A stretch of DNA of 64,000 nt from Halodesulfovibrio sp. MK-HDV (GCF_009914765.1 NZ_WYDS01000014.1:1-64000); one strand, 5' to 3'; positions 29,662 to 39,131 are shown, counted from the stretch's first letter. A program made the numbers and translations. Notes: a model not told the origin generated them from the sequence alone.

Positions 29662-30192
29662 GAGTCCTCAATCCTATTTTTTGTATGATAGCAGAAGCAA
29701 ATATCTTTTACAGCACGGTAGCACGGGTTGTTTTCGACAACAATACAATATGTATGGAATGTTACGGGAGCGTTAACACGAGAAAGAGAATACGTGAAGC
29801 GAGACATTGAATGAAACAGCGTTGGCTGTACAATTAAATGAGGACGCAAAGTCGAATTACAAAACTGCTCTGTCAGGTACAAAAGACTCTTCTTACTTCC
29901 TTTGTCTACTATGTATTCGCAAGATTACCAGCGTGGCTTCTTCTACTATTCGATGAACCGTTTTATTAAGAAAGGTATATTTTATCCTTACTCTGGTGGT
30001 TGCAAAACGATCACTCTTTCCATAACCCCTTTAAATCATTTTCTGAGCTTTGTTAGAGTTCGACTTATTTGATACTTCGCCTGCACATAATGCATTATCA
30101 AGGAATAGTTTTTATCTTCTCAGTCAGATAAGCTTCTTCTTATTTAAGAAAATTTTACTAACTAGTTGTTAAGGGCGATCCTTGGAGGATGC
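29662..30192. other. Divergent intergenic region, no gene seen
   Basis: 531 bases between mgsA and the AI-2E-type permease operon. Minus-strand frames here have cysteine-rich, low-quality translations and no ribosome site. No terminator or palindrome stands out. Confidence 0.4.
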
Positions 30193-31239
30193 ATGGAGCA
30201 ACAATCATCATTGCGCGATTCCGTCTTAACAATAGCCGGTATCCTCTTGATTTTGTTTGCCGCACGATCAGCTCAAGCTATTGTCATTCCCCTTCTGCTC
30301 TCAATTTTCATTTCTGTTGTAATAACAGTGCCCATAAGTTGGCTGAAACGTTGGGGAGTATCTACTCCTTTGGCCGTGGGAATTGTTATTATTGCAACGT
30401 TGTTCCTTGAGATGGGAGCGGGTTTATTACTTGGCAAGTCCGTTTCTCAATTTAGTCAGGCAATGCCTGAATATCAGGCACGATTAGCTGGCATTATGGA
30501 CAGCGTAAATGGCTGGATGAGTAGGCACGACATTGACTGGTCAGACTCTGGACTATCGAAAACGTTAAATCCAGGAGTTGTTCTAAGGTATGCCAACTCA
30601 TTTATGGCTGGGCTTGGAAGCGCACTGAGCAATATTTTGCTTATTATGTTTACAGTACTTTTTATGCTAGTCGAGATTCGTAACTTGCCATTAAAACTTC
30701 AGGCTCTTGATGACTTGAATGGTGGAGCCTTGCTCGAAAAATGCACTTCTATCCTCGAAAGCACCAAGCAATACATTTCGATCAAAACTCTTACCAGTAT
30801 CGTGACAGGTGTTCTTGTTACTGTCGGCTTAACTGCGATTGGGCTTGATTTTGCTCCGTTATGGGGATTTTTCGCTTTCGCACTTAATTTTATTCCGAAC
30901 ATCGGCTCAGTGCTTGCGGCAGCACCGGCAGTTCTTCTGTCATTTTTGCAATTTGGATCGACGGAAACATTTATTGTGATTGGTATCTATTTATTCGTAA
31001 ATATTGCAGTCGGCACTGTACTTGAGCCGGCTGTCATGGGGCATAAAGTTGGGTTATCAACGCTGGCAGTATTTTTGTCTTTAATTTTTTGGGGATGGTT
31101 ACTTGGACCCGCGGGAATGTTGTTGTCGGTTCCATTAACCATGGTGATAAAATACGCAGCGGCTACGAATAACCAAACCTTGTGGCTGGCAATCTTGCTT
31201 GGTCCAGCCCCACAACCGTCTATGGATGATGAGGATTAA
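30193..31239 (+). CDS. AI-2E-family transporter (PerM/TqsA-like permease)
   Basis: 348 residues from the ATG just after GGAGG; an upstream TTG in frame at 30166 is less likely. Seven to eight hydrophobic segments: two close pairs at the N-terminus, a hydrophilic periplasmic stretch (about 75-135), then the conserved C-terminal block with LWGFFAFALNFIPNIGSVLAA and GTVLEPAVMGHKVGLS. The PF01594 family includes TqsA (autoinducer-2 export), PerM and Na+ or K+:H+ antiporters, so the label does not prove a role in quorum sensing. It heads a three-gene operon with two small membrane proteins resembling YqjD and YqjE. Confidence 0.88.
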   Translation: MEQQSSLRDSVLTIAGILLILFAARSAQAIVIPLLLSIFISVVITVPISWLKRWGVSTPLAVGIVIIATLFLEMGAGLLLGKSVSQFSQAMPEYQARLAGIMDSVNGWMSRHDIDWSDSGLSKTLNPGVVLRYANSFMAGLGSALSNILLIMFTVLFMLVEIRNLPLKLQALDDLNGGALLEKCTSILESTKQYISIKTLTSIVTGVLVTVGLTAIGLDFAPLWGFFAFALNFIPNIGSVLAAAPAVLLSFLQFGSTETFIVIGIYLFVNIAVGTVLEPAVMGHKVGLSTLAVFLSLIFWGWLLGPAGMLLSVPLTMVIKYAAATNNQTLWLAILLGPAPQPSMDDED

Positions 31240-31277
31240 TTTACCTTTTCAGATTTCTTTTAAAAGGATGGATTAAA

Positions 31278-31550
31278 ATGACACACGATGATTTACGAAA
31301 AGAAGTTGAAGAGTTACGGGAACAACTACTAAAGCTTAAACACAATAAAATGGGTCACCATAGTCAAACTGTTAAGTCTATAAAAAGAGCTACAGCGAAC
31401 TCTACCTCTAAATTGAAAAATGTTTTGAAAGAGAAAGGTATTCCACAGCGTTTTACTGACAAGGATTTGCGTAAAGGCTTGGTGGTACCAGTAGCTATTG
31501 CCGGTACGTTTGTTCTTGGCGTTCTCGTAGGTCGCTCATTACCAAAATAG
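31278..31550 (+). CDS. Small membrane-anchored coiled-coil protein (YqjD/ElaB-like)
   Basis: 90 residues. The N-terminal 25 residues form a strong coiled coil (DLRKEVEELREQLLKLKHNK), the middle is basic, and the C-terminus is a single membrane helix ending in VGRSLPK (about 67-90). This layout resembles the DUF883 proteins ElaB and YqjD, tail-anchored proteins that in E. coli bind ribosomes in stationary phase. The resemblance is in architecture and in the neighbour rather than clear motif identity. It has a GGATGG box, lies 38 bases after the permease gene and 9 bases before the YqjE-like gene. Confidence 0.65.
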   Translation: MTHDDLRKEVEELREQLLKLKHNKMGHHSQTVKSIKRATANSTSKLKNVLKEKGIPQRFTDKDLRKGLVVPVAIAGTFVLGVLVGRSLPK

Positions 31551-31559
31551 GACATAAAC

Positions 31560-32060
31560 ATGACTGATCCAATTAACAAAATACAAATTCTCATCCGTTC
31601 CGAAATTGCCCTGCTTCGTCTTCAGACTAAGCGTATGGCAACACAGACCGGCTTTAGGATTGTAGCGTTAATTTTTGCCATATTAGCTTTAGCCATGCTC
31701 ACATTTGCTGGTTATCAAGCATTAGTTGAGCCGTTCGGGCCTGTCATGGCAGCTCTGTTTGTCGCGCTAATTGATGGAATGCTAGCGTTAATCCTTCTAT
31801 TCGTATCTCAGCATGTAGGAAACTACACCGAACAAGAACGAGTGCTAAAAGAAGTTCGTGAAATGGCATATGGCGAGCTCAATGCCGACTTTGAAGAACT
31901 CAAAGTCGGAGTGGATCAAGTCTCAGAAGATGTGAAACGGATTCACGATAACATTACAACTATTGTAAGCGGAACAAGTGAATTAGTAAGCTTTGTCACA
32001 CCTGTGTTGAGCCTTCTCGTGGCGACAATTAAAGCGAACAAGGAAAAAGACGAGCGATAA
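31560..32060 (+). CDS. YqjE/holin-X-like two-helix membrane protein
   Basis: 166 residues: an amphipathic basic N-terminus (about 1-28), two membrane helices separated by a short turn (about 30-55 and 62-85), then a long acidic helical tail (about 95-166, with KVGVDQVSEDVKRIHDNI). This is the layout of PF07332, Holin-X superfamily III, whose E. coli member YqjE follows yqjD. Despite the family name no lysis role is implied. It is the last gene of the operon with the AI-2E permease and the YqjD-like protein; its function is unknown, perhaps membrane or envelope stress. It ends before a strong bidirectional terminator. Confidence 0.65.
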   Translation: MTDPINKIQILIRSEIALLRLQTKRMATQTGFRIVALIFAILALAMLTFAGYQALVEPFGPVMAALFVALIDGMLALILLFVSQHVGNYTEQERVLKEVREMAYGELNADFEELKVGVDQVSEDVKRIHDNITTIVSGTSELVSFVTPVLSLLVATIKANKEKDER

Positions 32061-32118
32061 GGGCGAGGCTTTTTTCTTAGAGAGTAATCGGCTAGAAATG
32101 TAATGGATACTTTTACTT

Positions 32119-32161
32119 AAAAAAGAAGCGTTACCGATTCATCGGTAACGCTTCTTTTTTT
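32119..32161. terminator. Strong bidirectional terminator
   Basis: A stem of about 20 bases (AAAAAAGAAGCGTTACCGAT with its complement) and a 3-base loop, with T-runs on both strands. It separates the convergent yqjE-like and ygjV-like genes. Confidence 0.9.
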
Positions 32162-32164
32162 GTT

Positions 32165-32685
32165 CTATCCGAACAATTTCCAGCTAAGTAAATGCTGCCC
32201 TCGAAGATAATGTCGATAGTAGCCGACCAAGTTGCTACTCAAAAATAAGAGTTCCATAATAACTGCCACTGGGGATGACGCTAGATAGTTATGTGGTATC
32301 CAAAAAAGAGTACCAATAATCATTAATATGCGTAGGCGTTTGTCGTTTTTTGAAAACGCCCCAGCTGTGTGGAAAGCTGTTCCTGACAAACTGAGAAGCT
32401 CAACACGCCCTCATACGAAAATGCAGTTACGGTTATGGCTAACCCTATAAACACCCACATGGCCTTGCTTGAGGTTGTGAATATGCTTGTTAAATAACGA
32501 AGCGTGGCCACAAGCATTAATAACCCTGCAGTCTGATGCCCGAGTAAAAAAAAGTGCGTCGAAATCAATATGCCGGATACGAATAGGCATTGAACAATTC
32601 GTTTTCTATCCTTGAATTGAAAAGACAAGATGTCGAAAATGATGGCAATACCGACAAGCACCTGTGAAGCGAGATAAAAAGACAC
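32165..32685 (-). pseudogene. YgjV-family inner-membrane protein, frameshifted
   Basis: Two minus-strand frames together make one full YgjV-family protein of about 170 residues with six hydrophobic segments. The first part (from a GTG at 32685) reads through HFFLLGHQTAGLLMLVATLRYL to YEGVLS. The second part resumes at LSGTAFHTAGAFSKND and continues through TLFWIPHNYLASSPVAVIME to the stop at 32165. The crossover near 32395 needs one missing base to be restored; there is no long homopolymer there. E. coli YgjV has the same HFFLLG and WVIHNFWAGS features, and its function is unknown. Without correction the protein would lose its C-terminal third. Confidence 0.78.
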
Positions 32686-33073
32686 TGGAAATAGTTCTCC
32701 TGACGCAGAAAAGAAATTGAGTAAGACAAGACCTACTTCCGTAACTGCCTTTAATATAAGCAGCCCAACTGCACAACATGCCTAGAGTTGCCCCTATTGC
32801 AACATTTTGCTGTCTAGCACCCCACGAGCCCCAGAGTCAATTTCAATTTTTCCAGTTCACTCCCCCAAAAAATGAAACAATTTTGTTCGTAATTATCTGT
32901 TACAAGAGAAGTAAAAGCATTACAGTTTCATAATTGGTTTAGGTAGAATTTCGGTTCTGTTACGCTAGTTCGCAGAGATGTCGGCGTTCTCTCACTAGGT
33001 TAGACCGCAGCGTCAGGTTTTCATAACCATAATGATAAAAGAGGAAACTACACGGCTTGTTATGATCGCATCA
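32686..33073. other. Intergenic region, no gene seen
   Basis: 388 bases upstream of the ygjV-like gene and downstream of the MarR-GNAT gene, both minus. No convincing reading frame, hairpin or repeat was found. Confidence 0.4.
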
Positions 33074-33994
33074 TTACAAGCGATAAAGATAGCGTAGTTC
33101 ACAAACTCCGTGGCCTGTATTACCAAGCGCGGATTCCTGTCGTGCAAAGCCAAGGGTCTCATATAAGGATGTCGCCTCACGCAACTCGGGGGTAGTTTCA
33201 AGGTAGCAGGCTTTATAGCCAGACTGACGAGCGAAATCTAATGCCTTCAGTACCATACGGCGCCCCAATCCAGTTCCCCGACATTCGGGCATGAAGTACA
33301 TCTTTTGTAATTCACATAGTCCATCGTTGCTGCCTTGAAGTGGAGCAACCCCACCGCCACCAACTACCTTCCCATCTTTTACAACAACCCAGTAGCGGGT
33401 TCCAGTTGTCGCATATGCTTCACTCATGCTTTCTACCATGGGATCGCCCACAGCATATCCATCTTTTGCACGTAGCCCAAACTCATCGGAAACCTTTCGG
33501 ATCACAGCTGCCACAGCAGAATTATCTTCTTTTGTGATTGGGCGAATAATAAAATCTTTCTGTAGACGATTGTAGCGTAATGCCTTGGCATACGTTTTTA
33601 ATCCTTCAGCAACGACCTCTTGCTCTTGAGGACTTAACAACTCAAGTGCACCACCAACAAGCTCGTCAGCTTCAATATGAACTTGCTGAACACGCTTGCG
33701 TCCTGAAGTTGTAATGGAAACATCCTTCGCCCGTCTGTCTTCTTTGTTTTCCGTAAATTCTACAAACTGCTCTTTACCCAATGAGGCGAGAGCTCGACTT
33801 GCATTCGACTTATCTATTAAGAGCATGTCTGCAATATTTTGAACGGACAACGTCTTGTGTGTTGATAGCTCTATAAGTGCATGAGCCTCAGGCACCGTTA
33901 AGCCTTGTTGGTCAGCCCTGTTTGCGACAAGCTTCCACTCCCGAGCAAGGTTACGTGAATGTTTTCGAATCGTATGAACTTGATTTTCTTTCAT
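33074..33994 (-). CDS. MarR-family regulator fused to a GNAT acetyltransferase
   Basis: 306 residues. The N-terminal MarR winged helix spans about 1-145 (SVQNIADMLLIDKSNASRAL recognition region near 50-69 and the ENKEDRRAKDVSI wing near 82-94). The C-terminal GNAT domain (about 149-306) shows the acetyl-CoA loop CRGTGLGRRMV near 237 and the LYETLGF motif near 282. Such fusions probably couple ligand or acetyl-donor state to DNA binding; their substrates are generally unknown. A perfect 18-base inverted repeat 12 bases upstream of the start is almost certainly its own operator. It is monocistronic. Confidence 0.9.
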   Translation of the reverse strand: MKENQVHTIRKHSRNLAREWKLVANRADQQGLTVPEAHALIELSTHKTLSVQNIADMLLIDKSNASRALASLGKEQFVEFTENKEDRRAKDVSITTSGRKRVQQVHIEADELVGGALELLSPQEQEVVAEGLKTYAKALRYNRLQKDFIIRPITKEDNSAVAAVIRKVSDEFGLRAKDGYAVGDPMVESMSEAYATTGTRYWVVVKDGKVVGGGGVAPLQGSNDGLCELQKMYFMPECRGTGLGRRMVLKALDFARQSGYKACYLETTPELREATSLYETLGFARQESALGNTGHGVCELRYLYRL

Positions 33995-34005
33995 TTTTAT
34001 TCTCG

Positions 34006-34048
34006 CTTGGTTCTAATTAGTTGCGATGTACAACTAATTAGAACCAAG
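34006..34048. promoter_or_regulatory. Perfect 18-bp inverted repeat, MarR-GNAT operator
   Basis: CTTGGTTCTAATTAGTTG and its exact reverse complement are separated by CGATGTA. The repeat lies 12 bases upstream of the MarR-GNAT start. Its length and perfection fit a dimer or pair of dimers of the winged-helix regulator giving autorepression. Confidence 0.8.
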
Positions 34049-34478
34049 TTGTTAATCTGTCAATGCTGAGTGGCGAAAGATCCCTTTGAGGGAACTAACT
34101 AGAGTCTTTAAACATGGATTACTGTAACGACTGCAATGATGAATGAAAGCGGCGAATATAATGATTCACCGCTTTATCGCGATCTACGATTCTTTACTGC
34201 GTAAGATCTAGAAATGTTAATCGATACCCTTACAATAAATTATTCGATAGAATCGTAGTGTTGGGATATTAGCTAATGCTTATTGATTAATCTTATAGAT
34301 CATTTTCAGCAGTATACATCCATAGAAGCACGTGGTTATGAATGAAGAAACTTCGGTGCGTTCTTTTGCCGTATTCTTATGAGGTATTAATTGCTTCCTA
34401 CTTTGGTTATTATTGTCTACCGTTACATTTCTATGTAACAACCTAGTATTAGCTTTTTTGTCTCTAAAGGAGAGGTGG
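34049..34478. other. Intergenic region upstream of the sensor kinase
   Basis: 430 bases. A 12-base hairpin with one mismatch (AAAGCGGCGAAT against ATTCACCGCTTT, 34146-34175) has no U-tract. No gene was recognised; the kinase promoter must lie here. Confidence 0.4.
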
Positions 34479-37302
34479 ATGCATAAGGTTCTATTATCAA
34501 TAATCATATTTATATTATGCATCAGTGCACTTACTCCTGTTCGGTCTATTGCAGCTGAAAAAAACACCGCAACAGTCCTTGTTCTCAACTCATACCACAT
34601 GGGTTATTTATGGGGTGAGTCCGTTCTACAGGGAATACGAGATGAACTGGAACAGGCAGACCTGCCCATAAAGGTTCATTATGAATTCATGGATACAAAG
34701 CAACATAGTCCCACGAAAGTTTTTCCTCTTCTTTATGAGCTATATTCAACTAAATACAAAAATACCAAGTTCGATGCCATCATCGCTTCAGATAACAACG
34801 CACTAGATTTTCTCGTTCGTTATCGGGATCAACTCTTCCCCAATGCCCCCGTGGTGTTTTGTGGTGTTACCCGCTTCTCTCCAAAGTTACTGCAAGGTAA
34901 GTCTGGGTTTACAGGTGTAGCAGAAGAAGTCGACTTTAAAGAAACAATAGAGCTCGCCCTTACCCTATTTCCTAGAACAAAAAACATCACGTTAGTCAGT
35001 GGTGGAGTAACTACATCCAGTAAAAACAACCTTGAACAGGCAAAGGAACTTGTCCCTTTGTTTGCCAACAGAGTGTCTTTTACTGAGCTTACCAAGCTCA
35101 ATCCTGTGCCGCTTCAGGAGAAGCTTGCAGCGCTTCCTGCGGATACCGTTATTCTTTACCTTTCCTATTACCGTACTCCCGACGGAACAGTGCTGAGTGT
35201 TCAGGAAAGTACATCACTGATTGCAGCAGCAAGTAACCTTCCCGTATTTTCTCCATGGCTATACACTTTAGGTAATGGAGTTCTGGGGGGCAAAATGCTC
35301 AGCGGGATTCAGCAGGGAGAAACTGCCGCGCTACTTGCTCTGGATATCCTAAAAGGAATTCCGGTTGCTGACCTTCCGGTTATCCGTAGGCCGCAAAACG
35401 AATTCATTTTTGACTACAGGCAGTTAAAAAAGTTTAAAATACCGCAAGATATTCTACCTAATCGTTCAGAAATTCTTTTTGAGCCGCAAACTCTTTTCTA
35501 TAAATACAAAACCCTCATTCTCATCGCCATAGCTTGTTTTGTCTGGCTGTCCCTCACAATTCTTGTTTTGCTGCGTATGCTCAGAGAAAAAAATGAGACA
35601 ACAAAGCTGCTCAAACGGGAAGAAGAGCGCCTTGAGTCTCTTCTTGAATTGAACGGACAAGAAAAGAGTTCTTCTGATGAACTGATTCTCTTCAGTGTTG
35701 ATAAAGTCCGTAAACTACTCAACGCGAACACTGCTGTTTATCTGACAATAACTTCAAATAAAAAAAGTTGATCGTTACTGCATCAGCAATGAACTGAATA
35801 CATCTTGGCACTCCCTCCCTAATCAGTTGGGGATTGAAGATCTTATTTCTCCGTGGGAAGAGCTTATTCAGCAGAAAAGCACATCACGACTCCGCGCAGA
35901 AAATGCTAGAACGCCGGTTGTATGGCCGTTAGGTATGAACAAATTTAAAAACAGCATCGCCCTACCCATTTGGGAGCGAGAGCAATTGCGAGCGCTTATT
36001 GTGCTGGGTGATGACGTGGTCACTTTTTCGAAATCAGATGAGCGCCAGCTTACCCTTATGATGCAAGGTGTTACCAACTTTATTCAGAAGCGCCGTGCAA
36101 AAGAAAGAGAAGCCCAACTTGCATCTGAGCTCCGTCAATCGCAAAAAATGGAAGCACTTGGTACTGTTGCAGGCGGGATCGCTCATGATTTTAATAATAT
36201 TATCGGAGCCATCAGTTCGTGTTGCGAACTGGCTTTGGATGATGTTGCCAAAGAGAATCCGGCGCATGAAGATATCAAACAGGCTCTTAAAGCTGCTTAC
36301 AGAGGAAAACAGATTATTGGTCAAATCCGTAGGTTTAGTAGCCGCTCGGAAGTTGCGACTGAAATGATTTCTCTGCCAAACCTAGCTGAAGAATGCATTC
36401 AGCTTTTGCAGACTCTCCTTCCTTCGACAATTGAAATCAAATTTTCATCGAAAACACCGCATGGCGGAATGCTCCTAGCTGATGCTGGTGAGCTGCATCA
36501 GGTAATCATGAATCTTTGCTTGAATGCAGATCATGCCATGTTTGGCATGCAGGGCGTTCTCACCATTGATGTCGAAGAGGTTGATGTAACCGCAGATAGC
36601 TTTGACCTTCCCCGCGGGTTGTCTTCAGGCCGCTTTTTACGCCTGTCCGTATCAGACACCGGCACGGGAATAGACAACGAGTTTCTCCCTCGTATTTTTG
36701 ATCCGTTTTTTACTACAAAAAAAGAGAAAGGCGGCACAGGGCTTGGACTTTCAACTGTCCATGGCATCAGTAAGAAGTATGGCGGTGCAGTTACTGTAGA
36801 AAGTGAGCCAGATAAGGGAACCACGTTCCGAGTCTTTTTACCGGAGGTTGTAACAGATTACTGTGCGTGGGCACCTGAGCCGGAGAAATCCTCTACTCAC
36901 GGGACAGAGCACCTCCTAGTTGTGGATGATGACAAAGAAATGCTTTATTCTGTACACAAGTTCCTTGAGCGCCAAGGGTATACTGTGACGATGCTTCAAA
37001 GCAGTGCCGAAGCTCTAGAATGTATCCGAAAGAATCCGAATGAATTTGATCTACTTCTTGCAGATCAAATTATGCCGGAACTTACTGGACTTGAACTTGC
37101 AAGTGCAATCTCCGACATTGCACCGGATTTACGTGTTATCATTTATAGTGGTTTTGAGGGTAGCAATGCAGAATTGTTTATGCGTCAATCTGCGGAGATT
37201 GGCATCTCCGCATTCCTTGCAAAACCATTCAGAAATGCTGATCTCGGAAATACAATCCGTAACGTACTAGATTCTCAACAGGATAGTGTGGCATGGCTTT
37301 AG
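34479..37302 (+). pseudogene. Hybrid sensor histidine kinase with ABC-type periplasmic sensor, split by a one-base slip in A7
   Basis: One gene read in two frames. From the ATG after GGAGAGG: signal peptide (about 1-25), a substrate-binding-protein-like sensor domain (about 28-300, LVLNSYHMGYLWGESVLQGI at its start), membrane helix (about 342-366), and a coiled coil with a GAF-like region. At the A7 run 35760-35766 the frame runs into TGA; removing one A continues as NKKVDRYCISNELN into the second part. That part carries the HisKA box (GGIAHDFNNI), the ATPase domain with NADHAM and GGTGLGLS, and a C-terminal receiver domain. It overlaps the sigma-54 regulator gene by ten bases, so the pair forms a two-component system for the adjacent malate-type genes. 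The kinase is functional only if the slip is corrected. Confidence 0.82.
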
Positions 37303-38714
37303 TTCTAATTATTGATGACGATCCCTCTATTAGCTACACCCTTTCAAGAGCAGCACAACGTCAGGGGCATACTGTAACCTTTGCCCGCACACTCAGAGAA
37401 GGAGAGCGAAAATCCACAGAGCAGGAATTTGCGCTGGTATTTCTTGATGTCTGCCTTCCAGACGGTGATGGCCTCACCCTGCTGCCTAAGCTGAAAGCTC
37501 AAGAACCTTCACCAGAAGTTATCATCATTACCGGAGCCGGTGAGCCGGAAGATGCTGCAACTGCCATTGCCAACGGGGCTTGGGAATATATTCAGAAAAG
37601 CGACTCTATTCATCAAATTGCAGTGACTTTAGAAAGAGCGTTACGTTATCGAGAAAAAAGACTATTTGCGCCTCAAACCTCTTCCCTTCCCTTGCAGCGC
37701 GAAAATATTGTTGGAGACAGCCCTGCTTTGCGCCGTGCTCTCGGTACTGTGGAACAGTATGCTGCAAGTGACGTTAATGTGCTCATAACCGGTGAGACAG
37801 GTGTCGGCAAAGAGATGTTTGCTCGTGCTATTCACGAAAACAGTAATCGCCGCCATCAACCTTTTATCGTGGTAGATTGCGCCGCCCTTCCAGATACTCT
37901 GGCAGAAGGGATTTTGTACGGTTATACAAAAGGTGCCTTCACAGGAGCAGCTAAAGAAAGCAGCGGCCTTATCATGCAGGCAGACGGTGGTACTTTATTT
38001 CTGGACGAGATAGGGGAACTTTCTCTGGACGTACAAAAGAAGTTCTTACGACTCCTTCAGGAGCATACTGTCAGACCAATTGGTGGCACACGAGAGCTTC
38101 ATAGCCATTTCAGACTACTTGCCGCCACCAACCGTGACCTTGAAGTAATGGTCGAAGAAGGTACTTTTAGAAGTGATCTGCTTTTCCGGGTAAAAGCATT
38201 ACACTTACCACTTCCCTCCCTTATGGAACGCAAAGAGGACATTCGTCTACTCGTAGAGAAATTCATTACTGTCCTCTGTCGTCAATATAGTATCCCACCT
38301 AAAAAGGTAGATCCCGAACTACTTGAGGTACTAGAGTCTTACAATTGGCCGGGGAATGTCAGAGAGTTACGGCATGCTATCGATCATGCAGTTTCTGCTG
38401 CGCGTCATGAACCGTTACTCTTCTCACAGCATATTCCTCAAATGATCCGAATTTCAGTCGCTAAACAACGAGTTAGCCAATCCCCGGCACGCCTTGCCCC
38501 ATTGCCGGATAAAAAAGAAGATCTGCCACCGTTAAATGAATTTCGTGCTGAAGCATATAGCAGACTAGAGGAACAGTATCTTCGTGACCTTATGCTTCTG
38601 ACTGAAGGGGTTATAAAAGAAGCTTGTACTATTTCAGGATTATCTCGCTCAAGACTGTATGCCCTGCTTAAAGAACGTGGGGTCTTGCAAAACAAGACTT
38701 CAGAGGATGGTTAA
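37293..38714 (+). CDS. Sigma-54-dependent response regulator (NtrC/DctD type)
   Basis: 473 residues: receiver domain (1-120) with D52 in FLDVCLPDGDG; AAA+ domain (about 140-375) with Walker A GETGVGKE near 162, the sigma-54 contact loop GAFTGA at 213-218 and Walker B TLFLDEIGEL; and a C-terminal Fis-type helix-turn-helix (about 430-468, KEACTISGLSRSRLYALLKERG). It opens sigma-54 promoters after phosphorylation by the kinase encoded just upstream, whose stop it overlaps. The only clear GG-N10-GC promoter in the area is at 39011-39026, before the 2-hydroxycarboxylate transporter, which makes that operon the likely target. Confidence 0.94.
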   Translation: MALVLIIDDDPSISYTLSRAAQRQGHTVTFARTLREGERKSTEQEFALVFLDVCLPDGDGLTLLPKLKAQEPSPEVIIITGAGEPEDAATAIANGAWEYIQKSDSIHQIAVTLERALRYREKRLFAPQTSSLPLQRENIVGDSPALRRALGTVEQYAASDVNVLITGETGVGKEMFARAIHENSNRRHQPFIVVDCAALPDTLAEGILYGYTKGAFTGAAKESSGLIMQADGGTLFLDEIGELSLDVQKKFLRLLQEHTVRPIGGTRELHSHFRLLAATNRDLEVMVEEGTFRSDLLFRVKALHLPLPSLMERKEDIRLLVEKFITVLCRQYSIPPKKVDPELLEVLESYNWPGNVRELRHAIDHAVSAARHEPLLFSQHIPQMIRISVAKQRVSQSPARLAPLPDKKEDLPPLNEFRAEAYSRLEEQYLRDLMLLTEGVIKEACTISGLSRSRLYALLKERGVLQNKTSEDG

Positions 38715-38775
38715 TCCGCCCCGACAGCTTCATTCGTTACAACAGTCTGTTTTTTCACGATAAATAAGTAAAAAG

Positions 38776-38806
38776 AAAGTGTCCTATTTTTTAGGACACT
38801 TTTTTC
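38776..38806 (+). terminator. Terminator of the two-component operon
   Basis: The stem AAAGTGTCCTA with TAGGACACTTT surrounds a 5-base loop and is followed by a T-run, about 60 bases after the regulator stop. Confidence 0.85.
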
Positions 38807-38884
38807 TTATGCACAGTTTGACCTTCGAAACATTGCTCTAGTGACTACAAAACAACTTTTACTCTGTTGGTTGTTTAATCATTT

Positions 38885-38902
38885 TAGCGTGTAAGGACGC
38901 TA
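38885..38902. promoter_or_regulatory. Candidate activator site upstream of the sigma-54 promoter
   Basis: The inverted repeat TAGCGT-N6-ACGCTA is centred about 120 bases upstream of the -24 element, a usual distance for an enhancer-type site of NtrC-family proteins. Only one copy was found. Confidence 0.35.
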
Positions 38903-39010
38903 TTTCCATCCTGAAAAACAAGACCTTTCGTGTCTTTGCCCTTCTTACAAAGCTTACTGCAAAAAACATAACGCACCGGTTTAAAAGCTTAAAAATAGAA
39001 AAAAAGAGAG

Positions 39011-39026
39011 TGGCACGCATTCTGCT
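39011..39026 (+). promoter_or_regulatory. Sigma-54 (-24/-12) promoter
   Basis: TGGCACG-CATT-CTGCT differs from the consensus TGGCACG-N4-TTGCW by one base and has the invariant GG-N10-GC spacing (GG 39012-39013, GC 39024-39025). Transcription would start near 39037, leaving a ~95-base leader before the transporter ATG. Confidence 0.75.
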
Positions 39027-39131
39027 TTTAAGAGAGTGCAGCAAGATTGGAAAGGGCAGAACACACTGCGTGTCGATAATGCTTTCCGTGTTCTGCCTCT
39101 TTTCTACAACACTATTTTTAAGGAGTAACCG

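Noticed and set aside
29640-29882. 80-codon minus-strand frame upstream of mgsA
   Set aside because: Cysteine- and histidine-rich low-quality translation that overlaps the mgsA start; no ribosome site.
30193-31239. Quorum-sensing role for the AI-2E-family permease
   Set aside because: The family name is inherited from TqsA; many members are ion antiporters, and no luxS or lsr gene is nearby.
38859-39044. 61-codon minus-strand frame across the sigma-54 promoter region
   Set aside because: Shadow of a regulatory region; no ribosome site.
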